Shown: positions 1 to 4,762 of the stretch, piece after piece | Numbering within the stretch: the stretch's first letter is position 1 | Layout of the letters: each line of letters begins with the position of its first letter | Assembly: GCA_900544635.1 (NCBI GenBank) | Contig: UQVV01000082.1 | Location: 1-7,761, forward strand | Reading direction: 5' to 3' | Length of the DNA: 7,761 nt | Source of the DNA: an uncultured Cloacibacillus sp. | Lineage (GTDB): Bacteria; Synergistota; Synergistia; Synergistales; Synergistaceae | The notes under the pieces: model-generated | Database searches by the model: none | The model's input: only the letters and a program-made list of their open reading frames with translations | Told to the model about the DNA's origin: nothing | Made by a program: the position numbers and the translations under genes

Positions 1-1
1 C

Positions 2-316
2 GAGGCGATTCCATACCCGCCGGGATATTTCGACATTGCGACGGCCTTCGAGACGCTCTACTTCTGGCGCGACCTCGACGGCGCATTCGCGGAGGTTCTG
101 CGCGCGCTGAAGCCCGGCGGAACGTTCCTGATAGCGAACCACCAGGCCGACCCCGAGCGCGCGGAGTGGACCGACGTGGTGGACAACATGACCATCCGCG
201 GCGAGGAAGAGATAACGGCGCGCCTCGCGCGCGCCGGCTTCGCCGAAATCGCGGCGCACCGCAGCGAAAAGGGCTGGCTCTGCGTAATCGCGAAAAAGCC
301 GGAGCTTCGCGGCTAG
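2..316 (+). CDS. Class I SAM-dependent methyltransferase, C-terminal part (5' end outside window)
   Basis: This is the last 104 codons of a gene that begins left of the window; the frame is open from base 2 to a TAG at 314-316. The translation contains FDIATAFETLYFW, the acidic strand-4 region of the Rossmann methyltransferase fold, then a helix, then LKPGGTFLIAN, the classic motif III strand of the Methyltransf_11/25 type. A C-terminal GEEEITARLARAGF helix and a final beta segment (WLCVIAKK) complete the fold. The family transfers a methyl group from S-adenosylmethionine to a small molecule or other acceptor in the cytosol. The substrate cannot be told from this fragment, and the SAM-binding GxGxG motif lies outside the window. 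The gene runs convergently into hydG, so the two are not co-transcribed. Confidence 0.88.
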   Translation, partial: EAIPYPPGYFDIATAFETLYFWRDLDGAFAEVLRALKPGGTFLIANHQADPERAEWTDVVDNMTIRGEEEITARLARAGFAEIAAHRSEKGWLCVIAKKPELRG

Positions 317-350
317 CTGCGGAAATTTACGCGCGCGGCGCATATACGAA

Positions 351-379
351 ACAGGCCGGGGCTTTGCGCTCCGGCCTGT
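351..379. terminator. Hairpin between convergent methyltransferase and hydG genes
   Basis: ACAGGCCGG at 351-359 is perfectly complementary to CCGGCCTGT at 371-379, and inner bases can extend the stem (G-U, G-C, C-G). It lies 34 bp after the methyltransferase stop and 42 bp beyond the hydG stop. Its position suits a shared bidirectional terminator, but neither side has a clean T-run (minus strand continues TTCGTATATG), so an mRNA-stabilising 3' hairpin is equally possible. Confidence 0.5.
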
Positions 380-421
380 CCGCATTGGAAGGGAGTTTTA
401 TGGTTTGATGCGTCGTCGTCT

Positions 422-1849
422 TTAGAAGTAAAGGTCCTGCGCGCCTTCTTCGAGCTTCTTGAGGCGCTCCTTCGTCAGTTCGCGGACGCGCTCGCTCGGT
501 ATCTGCTCGACTTCCTTCGCTATGACCTTTTCGCCGAGCTCCTTCAGATGGTCGGAGCCGTAGCCGATGAGGTATTCCTTGAAGGTGAGTATCGCGTTCG
601 GCTGGCAGATGTTGCGTATCTGGCCCGATTTTGCGAGCGACATGAAGCGGTCGCCGGTGCGTCCCTGGCGGTAGCAGGCGGTGCAGTAGCTCGGGATGTA
701 GCCGTCCTCGCAGAGCCACGTGAGGACTTCGTCTGGCGTGCGGTCGTCGGAGATTTTGAACTGCGCGGTGTCGGGGCTGTCGGGCTGGCCGATTTCCTTG
801 TGGTAGCCGCCGATGCCGGTGCAGGAGCCGGCGCTGCACTGCGATATGCCGAGGTCGAGCTCTTTGCGGCGCGTCTCGGGCGTCTCGCGCGTCGAGATTA
901 TCATTCCGGTGTATGGCGTCGCTACGCGCAGCGTCGCTATGACGCGCAGGAACTGCTCGTCGGTCGGGATGTAGGGGAAGGTCTTGATGTCGACGCCCTC
1001 GGCCTCGCGCAGGCGCGGGACGGAGATGGTGTGCGGCCCTACGCCGCAGACCTTTTCAAGGTTCTCGGCGAGCATGAGCTGCGCGACGGTCTCGTACTTG
1101 TAGTCGTAGAGGCCGTAGAGGACGCCGGTGCCGACGTCGTCGATGCCGCCCTCCTGAGCGCGGTGGAGCGCCGTCGTATGCCAGTTGTAGATGCTCTTCG
1201 GCCCGCAGGGATGGAGCTTCGCGTAGGTCGGGCGGTGGAAGGTCTCCTGGAAGAGGATGTACGTGCCTATCTGCGCCGCCTTGAGACGCTTGAACTCCTC
1301 GACGGTCGTCGCCGCGATGTTGACGTTGATTCTGCGGATGGAGTCGCCGCGCGAGTTGCGGTATGCGTAGACGCGCTCCATGCACTCGATGATGTAGTCA
1401 AGCGGCGAGTTGACGGGGTCTTCGCCGGATTCCATAGCGATGCGCTTGTGTCCGAGCGCGAGTATCGCGTCGGTCTCCTGGTCGATCTCCTCCATCGTGA
1501 GCTTCTTGCGGAACATCATCTTGTTGTCCTTGTGGAAGCCGCAGTAGGTGCAGCCGTTCACGCAGTAGTTCGAGACGTAGAGCGGCGCGAAGAGGACGAT
1601 GCGGCGTCCGTAGATGCGTTCCTTTATCTCCTTCGCGAGCGAGTAGAGCTCGTCCTCGAGCTCGGGGTCGGTTATTTCGAGGAACACTGCCGCCTCGCGG
1701 TGGTCGAGGCCGTGGCACTCGCGCGCCTTCGCGATGAGCTCGCGCACCGCGCCCTTGTCGGCGGCTGTTTTTTTAGCCTGCTCGAGCGTTCCGAGTATCT
1801 CGGCGTCGTCGATGAAAGAGGCGTCCTGAAACTGATTCTTGTCGTACAT
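422..1849 (-). CDS. hydG: [FeFe]-hydrogenase H-cluster maturase HydG (radical SAM tyrosine lyase)
   Basis: HydG cleaves tyrosine with S-adenosylmethionine to p-cresol and dehydroglycine, and converts the latter to CO and cyanide on an iron site. This yields the Fe(CO)2CN synthon for the hydrogenase H-cluster. The 475-residue protein has the family's usual length. The radical-SAM CxxxCxxC is C96, C100, C103, within SNYCVNGCTYCGFH. A GED SAM-contact motif follows in MESGEDP (139-146). The C-terminal auxiliary cluster is a perfect CX2CX22C (C389, C392, C415). That motif separates HydG from the related ThiH, and the GPHTISVPR segment carries a conserved histidine (H273) at the place of the dangler-iron ligand. 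The start is the ATG at 1849, nine bases after AGGAGG. A GTG three codons upstream (1858) directly abuts the AGGAGG and cannot be served by it. No hydE, hydF or hydrogenase gene is adjacent. Expression is probably controlled by an attenuator in its leader. Confidence 0.97.
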   Translation of the reverse strand: MYDKNQFQDASFIDDAEILGTLEQAKKTAADKGAVRELIAKARECHGLDHREAAVFLEITDPELEDELYSLAKEIKERIYGRRIVLFAPLYVSNYCVNGCTYCGFHKDNKMMFRKKLTMEEIDQETDAILALGHKRIAMESGEDPVNSPLDYIIECMERVYAYRNSRGDSIRRINVNIAATTVEEFKRLKAAQIGTYILFQETFHRPTYAKLHPCGPKSIYNWHTTALHRAQEGGIDDVGTGVLYGLYDYKYETVAQLMLAENLEKVCGVGPHTISVPRLREAEGVDIKTFPYIPTDEQFLRVIATLRVATPYTGMIISTRETPETRRKELDLGISQCSAGSCTGIGGYHKEIGQPDSPDTAQFKISDDRTPDEVLTWLCEDGYIPSYCTACYRQGRTGDRFMSLAKSGQIRNICQPNAILTFKEYLIGYGSDHLKELGEKVIAKEVEQIPSERVRELTKERLKKLEEGAQDLYF

Positions 1850-1858
1850 ATTCCGCAC

Positions 1859-1864
1859 CCTCCT
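1859..1864 (-). promoter_or_regulatory. hydG ribosome binding site
   Basis: The minus strand reads AGGAGG here, with nine bases to the ATG at 1849-1847. It decides the start, because the in-frame GTG (1858-1856) lies directly against it with no spacer. Confidence 0.85.
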
Positions 1865-1903
1865 GTTTTTTATGCCGCCCGCGCGCTTCCGCGCCGTCCA
1901 TAT

Positions 1904-1935
1904 AAAAAGGCCCCTCGTCCGCCGGACGAAGGGCC
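1904..1935 (-). terminator. Intrinsic terminator (attenuator) in the hydG leader
   Basis: On the minus strand a 12-bp stem (arms 1924-1935 and 1909-1920, a single G-U pair among Watson-Crick pairs) with a 3-nt loop is followed directly by TTTTTAT. It sits about 55 bp upstream of the hydG start, inside the transcript rather than after a gene, as expected for transcription attenuation. A competing pairing with 1956-1964 is described under the leader. Confidence 0.85.
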
Positions 1936-2080
1936 ATAGCTATGCTTTATCTTGCGGCTCCTTCTCTCCGAACGGAACATCCGGTCAGACAGATGGTTCT
2001 TCCTCGCTGCCAAATGCCGTGCGTCCCGGAGGTTCTCCAAGCGCGCGGAAAGTGCGGGCGGCGTTTCTTTTGATATTACG
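1904..2080 (-). promoter_or_regulatory. hydG 5' leader RNA with terminator/antiterminator switch
   Basis: About 175 nt of leader lie between the predicted transcription start (near 2080) and the end of the terminator. The left arm of the terminator can instead pair upstream: GGCCCUUC (1935-1928) with GAAGGAGCC (1964-1956), eight pairs with one bulged A. This would open the terminator. Further upstream are a GGAG-AAC-CUCC mini-hairpin (about 2028-2038) and several purine-rich GGAG/GAGG segments able to re-pair. No open reading frame of note is seen in it, so a leader peptide looks unlikely. I do not recognise a known aptamer class (no TPP, FMN, cobalamin, glycine, SAM, T-box or c-di-GMP core). 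A protein-binding leader is an alternative to a riboswitch. Confidence 0.55.
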
Positions 2081-2085
2081 CGCCT

Positions 2086-2114
2086 ATTTTAACAAGCTTA
2101 GCCGGCGTTAGCAA
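2086..2114 (-). promoter_or_regulatory. Predicted sigma70-type promoter for hydG
   Basis: On the minus strand TTGCTA (2114-2109) and TAAAAT (2091-2086) are separated by exactly 17 bp, matching the consensus at 4/6 and 5/6 positions. Transcription would start near 2080. The -35 box overlaps a degenerate copy of the TTAGCCGGCG element (2098-2112), so a protein bound there would block the promoter. Confidence 0.6.
2098..2112. repeat. Operator-like element D, overlapping the hydG -35 box
   Basis: TTAGCCGGCGTTAGC here matches TTAGCCGGCGCTAAC at 2221-2235 at 13 of 15 positions. As a palindrome it is degenerate (TTAGC-N4-GTTAG), but it also reads as GCTTA-N7-TTAGC when extended leftward to 2096. 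It overlaps the hydG -35 hexamer. Confidence 0.45.
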
Positions 2115-2140
2115 GGAATATTTTCAGATGCGCCGGCGCG

Positions 2141-2178
2141 GTAAGCAAATGCTTATTAAATAAGTAAGCAAAGGCTCA
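2141..2178. repeat. Tandem operator-like elements A and B
   Basis: GTAAGCAAATGCTTA (2141-2155) and GTAAGCAAAGGCTCA (2164-2178) are 15-bp direct repeats with a 23-bp period, differing at two positions. The first contains a perfect palindrome TAAGCA-AA-TGCTTA (2142-2155). The second keeps TAAGC-N4-GCTCA. Between them CTTATT-A-AATAAG (2152-2164) is another perfect inverted repeat. They sit just upstream of, and partly in, the -35 region of the rightward promoter. Confidence 0.6.
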
Positions 2179-2203
2179 CTAAAGCGCGGTTCGGTGCTAT
2201 AAT
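2175..2203 (+). promoter_or_regulatory. Predicted promoter for the small protein/P-type ATPase unit
   Basis: A perfect TATAAT (2198-2203) has only a weak -35 (CTCACT, 2175-2180) 17 bp upstream. This is typical of promoters that are activated or tightly repressed. Transcription would start near 2210, leaving a UTR of about 50 nt. That UTR contains the palindrome at 2221-2234 and the GGAAGGGGG ribosome binding site at 2244-2252. Confidence 0.6.
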
Positions 2204-2220
2204 CGTTCGCGTCAGCTAAC

Positions 2221-2234
2221 TTAGCCGGCGCTAA
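2221..2234. repeat. Operator-like palindrome C in the 5' UTR of the metal unit
   Basis: TTAGC-CGGC-GCTAA has perfect 5-bp inverted arms. Another GCTAA half-site (2215-2219) lies one base upstream, making GCTAA-C-TTAGC as well. It lies just downstream of the predicted start site, where a bound repressor would block elongation or promoter clearance. It shares the TWAGC-N4-GCTWA form with the element at 2142-2155. Confidence 0.55.
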
Positions 2235-2260
2235 CATAATTATGGAAGGGGGCGTTTCTT

Positions 2261-2491
2261 ATGAGGTCTGAGTGCAAGGGCTGTCTGCTCGTCGCCGCCG
2301 GGGTGTTCCTCGGAATCGGCGCTTACGCGCTGATAAAGAACGGCACGGCGAAAAAGGCCGCCGTCAAGGCGCTCGCGAAGGGCATGGAGCTTCAGGAGAA
2401 GGTCGCGTGCGCCGCGGAGAAGACGAAGGAAGCAGTCGCCGACACCGTAGCCGAGGCCAGACTGGCCGCGGACGAGGATAAGTGCTGCTAG
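2261..2491 (+). CDS. Small single-pass membrane protein, putative PacL/DUF6110-like partner of the metal ATPase
   Basis: The 76-residue product has one hydrophobic segment (about residues 9-25, LLVAAGVFLGIGAYALI) followed by an Ala/Lys/Glu-rich, probably amphipathic helix (28-70) and the tail DEDKCC. Cysteines fall at 5 and 8 (CKGC), 50, and 75-76. The start is the ATG at 2261, eight bases after GGAAGGGGG. The gene is followed by a P1B-type ATPase in the same orientation after 67 bp containing a hairpin. From family knowledge, small TM proteins with an Ala/Glu-rich helix and a C-terminal metal-binding tail accompany such ATPases. Examples are mycobacterial PacL1 (Rv3269, DUF1490) beside CtpC, and DUF6110 proteins in Firmicutes. 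I infer a membrane metallochaperone or scaffold that delivers metal to the pump through the cysteines. Homology by sequence is weak to the eye, so the family call is tentative while the reality of the gene is well supported. Confidence 0.75.
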   Translation: MRSECKGCLLVAAGVFLGIGAYALIKNGTAKKAAVKALAKGMELQEKVACAAEKTKEAVADTVAEARLAADEDKCC

Positions 2492-2502
2492 CAGAGCGGG
2501 AC

Positions 2503-2535
2503 GAGTCCGCGTTTCGTTTTCGCGAATGCGGACTC
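2503..2535 (+). repeat. Intercistronic hairpin between the small protein and ATPase genes
   Basis: GAGTCCGC (2503-2510) pairs perfectly with GCGGACTC (2528-2535), and an inner TTCG/CGAA stem (2513-2516 with 2523-2526) closes a 6-nt loop. Only ATTTG follows, so it is at best a leaky terminator. It may protect the upstream message and lower ATPase output relative to the small protein. It also covers an in-frame ATG at 2526, which argues against that upstream start for the ATPase. Confidence 0.65.
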
Positions 2536-2558
2536 ATTTGGATTGCGGGGAAGATTTT

Positions 2559-4631
2559 ATGGAGTTTAAGATTGTTCACGAGCTGCCGGGACGCATACGG
2601 CTGCGGACGCCCCCGGGGACTTTTTCTAAGGACGAAGCGCCCGCGCTCTGCGCCGTGCTCGAAGCGCTGCGCGGCGTGGAAAGGGCGCAGGCTTCGCACC
2701 GCACCGGCAGCGTGCTTATATATTTCGAACGGGAACGCCGCGACGAAATTCTGACCGCCGCCTCGATAATGACGCGCGACTACTACGAGGACATCGCGAT
2801 GCCGCGCCGCGGCGCGCCGCTCGCCGCAACTCTGCTGCGCACGGCGGCGGGGATGGCCTTCCGGATGCTTTTCCTGCCGCACCACGTGCGGCACGCGCTG
2901 TGCCTGTGGCGCGCCGCGCCCTACATAGCGCGCGGGCTGAAGGCTTTTTTCCTCGCGCGGCGGCTCAACGTCGCCGTGCTCGACGCCGCCGCGATTTCAA
3001 GCGCGATACTGCGCCGCGACTTCACGACGGCGGGCGTCATAATGACGCTGATGTCCCTCTCCGAGGAGATGGAGGCGTGGACGCAGCACCGTTCCAAAGA
3101 GGACCTCGCGCAGAGCCTCGCGCTGCGCGTCGATAAAGTCTGGGTGAAGAAGGACGGCGCGGAGGTTGAGATACCCTTCTCAGAGCTGCGCGCGGGAGAC
3201 CTGCTCATAGTCCGCGCGGGCTCGATAATCCCGGCCGACGGCACAGTCGCCGAAGGGGAGGCCGTCGTCAACCAGTCCTCGATGACGGGCGAGCCGCTCG
3301 GCATAGTCCGCCGCGCAGGGGCCAGCGTCTACGCCGGCACCGCGGTCGAAGAGGGCGAGATAACGGTTGAAGTCACCGCCGCCGCCGGAACGACGCGGAT
3401 AGACAAAATAATCCAAGTCATCGAGGAATCCGAGGGGCGCAAGGCGAGCGTACAAAGCCAGGCCGAAAAGCTCGCCGACTCGATAGTGCCCTACAACTTC
3501 GCGCTCGCCGCGGCGGTCTATCTCTTCACGCGCAGCCCCGAGCGCGCGGCGTCGGCGATAATGGTCGACTACTCCTGCGCGATAAAGATAGCGACGCCGC
3601 TCGCGATACTCGCCGCGATGCGCGAGGGCGTCAAAAACGGCGTGCTGATAAAGGGCGGCAAATACATCGAAGCTATGGCGGAGGCCGACACCGCGGTCTT
3701 CGACAAGACAGGCACGCTGACCGCCGCAGAGCCGCGCGTCGCGAAGGTCGTGCCCTTCGGCGGACGCAGCCGCGAAGAGGTGCTGCGCCTCGCCGCCTGC
3801 CTCGAGGAGCACTTCCCGCACCCGATAGCGCGCGCCGTCGTCCGCAAAGCCGCGGAGGAAGAGCTGCGCCACGAGGAGGAGCACGCCGAGGTCAAATACA
3901 TGGTCGCGCACGGCATAGCGTCGAGCCTGCGCGGAGAAAAGACGATAATAGGCAGCCGCCACTTCGTATTCGACGACGAAGGCACTCCGTGGACGGACGA
4001 GCAGAAGGCCGCCGCCGCGGAGGAGGCGGAGCGCTACTCTTTGCTGTATTTGGCGATAGGCGGAGCGCTCGCCGGGATAATCTGCATCGAAGACCCGCTC
4101 AAGCGCGAAGCGCCCGCGGTCATAGCCGAGCTCAAGGACGAAGGGCTGACGAACATAGTCATGCTCACGGGCGACGGCAGGCGCGCGGCGCAGAAGACCG
4201 CCGCCGAGGCCGGCATCACCGAGACCTGCGCCGAGATGCTGCCGCAGGACAAGGCGAAATACATCAAGGAGCTGCGCGAAAAGGGCCGCCGCGTCGTAAT
4301 GATAGGCGACGGCATAAACGACTCGCCCGCGCTCTCTGAGGCCGCCGTCGGCGTCACGATGAAGCACGGCGCGGACATCGCGCAGGAGGTCGCGAACGTC
4401 GTGCTGCTGGACGACCGTCTTGAAGGGCTCGCCGACGCGCGCCGCATAAGCTCGCGCACGATGAGCAAGATAAAGACGAACTACGCCGCGATAGTCGGCG
4501 TCAACACGCTGCTGATACTGCTCGGCCTTGCGGGCCGCGTCACGCCGCGCACCTCCGCGATACTGCACAACCTCACGACGCTGCTCGCCTGCGGCCGCGC
4601 CCTCAGCCCCGTGCTGAAAAAACAGCCGTAA
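2559..4631 (+). CDS. P1B-type heavy-metal transporting ATPase (CtpC-like, SC motif)
   Basis: The 690-residue protein is an ATP-driven metal efflux pump of the inner membrane. Order of parts: an HMA_2-like N-terminal domain (1-70, begins MEFKIVHELPGRIRLR, no CxxC); hydrophobic segments about 89-109, 112-133 and 137-165; actuator domain with TGEP (243-246); a membrane pair about 310-326 and 331-353; phosphorylation motif DKTGT (D382); nucleotide-binding HP (421-422) and AHGI (450-453); TGD (537-539); GDGINDSPAL (583-592); two final membrane segments (641-658, 663-685). The usual CPC in the metal-binding helix is YSC (338-340), followed by the normal ATP. The last helix has His-Asn (670-671), as in CtpC-type pumps. 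The start at 2559 has GGGGA six to eight bases upstream; the ATG at 2526 lacks a ribosome site and lies in a hairpin. The substrate is probably a divalent metal such as Zn, Mn or Fe; sequence alone does not settle it. Confidence 0.93.
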   Translation: MEFKIVHELPGRIRLRTPPGTFSKDEAPALCAVLEALRGVERAQASHRTGSVLIYFERERRDEILTAASIMTRDYYEDIAMPRRGAPLAATLLRTAAGMAFRMLFLPHHVRHALCLWRAAPYIARGLKAFFLARRLNVAVLDAAAISSAILRRDFTTAGVIMTLMSLSEEMEAWTQHRSKEDLAQSLALRVDKVWVKKDGAEVEIPFSELRAGDLLIVRAGSIIPADGTVAEGEAVVNQSSMTGEPLGIVRRAGASVYAGTAVEEGEITVEVTAAAGTTRIDKIIQVIEESEGRKASVQSQAEKLADSIVPYNFALAAAVYLFTRSPERAASAIMVDYSCAIKIATPLAILAAMREGVKNGVLIKGGKYIEAMAEADTAVFDKTGTLTAAEPRVAKVVPFGGRSREEVLRLAACLEEHFPHPIARAVVRKAAEEELRHEEEHAEVKYMVAHGIASSLRGEKTIIGSRHFVFDDEGTPWTDEQKAAAAEEAERYSLLYLAIGGALAGIICIEDPLKREAPAVIAELKDEGLTNIVMLTGDGRRAAQKTAAEAGITETCAEMLPQDKAKYIKELREKGRRVVMIGDGINDSPALSEAAVGVTMKHGADIAQEVANVVLLDDRLEGLADARRISSRTMSKIKTNYAAIVGVNTLLILLGLAGRVTPRTSAILHNLTTLLACGRALSPVLKKQP

Positions 4632-4653
4632 GCGCCGCCGCAGCTTGTATCTC

Positions 4654-4699
4654 CCCGCCGCCCGCCGCGCGCCGCCGCGCCCGAACGGCGGGATTTTTT
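4654..4699 (+). terminator. Intrinsic terminator of the metal-ATPase unit
   Basis: CCCGCCG (4661-4667, alternatively 4654-4660) pairs with CGGCGGG (4686-4692) around a GC-rich internal stretch, followed by A and T6 (4694-4699). It begins about 25-30 bp after the ATPase stop. Confidence 0.75.
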
Positions 4700-4703
4700 A
4701 TGC

Positions 4704-4732
4704 GCCTGCGCGGCGCGCGCAGGCTTTATAAT
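4704..4732 (+). promoter_or_regulatory. Hairpin plus TATAAT upstream of the M20 gene (candidate promoter)
   Basis: GCCTGCGCG (4704-4712) pairs perfectly with CGCGCAGGC (4716-4724) across a 3-nt loop, followed by TTTATAAT. The TATAAT at 4727-4732 is a perfect -10 box about 30 bp upstream of the M20 start, but no good -35 exists 16-18 bp away, the stem occupying that place. It could be a second terminator hairpin with a weak T-run, or a promoter whose spacer is palindromic. Confidence 0.45.
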
Positions 4733-4762
4733 ATCTTCAAAACCGAAGGGAGCGGGGACGAA

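Larger units (their letters stand above)
1850..2260. other. Divergent control region between hydG and the metal-ATPase unit
   Basis: This is 411 bp without a convincing gene. From left to right it holds the hydG ribosome binding site, a terminator hairpin and leader RNA for hydG, the hydG promoter, a cluster of TWAGC-N4-GCTWA palindromes in an AT-richer patch (about 2140-2180), and the rightward TATAAT promoter with a further palindrome in its 5' UTR. Each is listed separately. Confidence 0.8.

Noticed and set aside
422..1849. ThiH (2-iminoacetate synthase) as the identity of the radical SAM protein
   Set aside because: The C-terminal CX2CX22C motif and the conserved His in GPHTISVPR are HydG features that ThiH lacks, and no thiamin genes or TPP riboswitch are nearby.
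548..1939. 463-codon open frame on the plus strand opposite hydG
   Set aside because: It is antisense to a certain gene. Its product is low-complexity Val/Ala/Arg/Asp/Glu-rich, an artefact of GC-biased third positions.
1956..2030. Resemblance of the hydG leader to FMN (CCGGATG..GAGAAGGA), glycine (GGAGAG..GCAA) or c-di-GMP (GGGACGCA) riboswitch fragments
   Set aside because: Only short pieces match. The partner conserved segments and spacing of each class are absent, so no known class is called.
2141..2178. Repeats as a CRISPR array or iteron origin
   Set aside because: Only two 15-bp copies with a 23-bp period, no spacers of constant length, and no replication or Cas genes; the palindromic form suits operators better.
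2208..2235. GTCAGCTAAC followed by CGGCG resembling the 3' end of a c-di-AMP (ydaO) riboswitch
   Set aside because: The rest of the large ydaO core is missing upstream, and the segment is better explained as palindromic half-sites at the start of the transcript.
2526..2558. Upstream ATG at 2526 as the ATPase start
   Set aside because: It lies inside a hairpin without a ribosome site. The ATG at 2559 has GGGGA and starts exactly at the HMA-like domain.
3180..4568. 462-codon minus-strand frame opposite the ATPase, plus similar long minus frames at 4481-5431 and 6266-7366
   Set aside because: They are shadows of well-identified genes, with repetitive Arg/Ala/Asp/Val composition and no recognisable domain.
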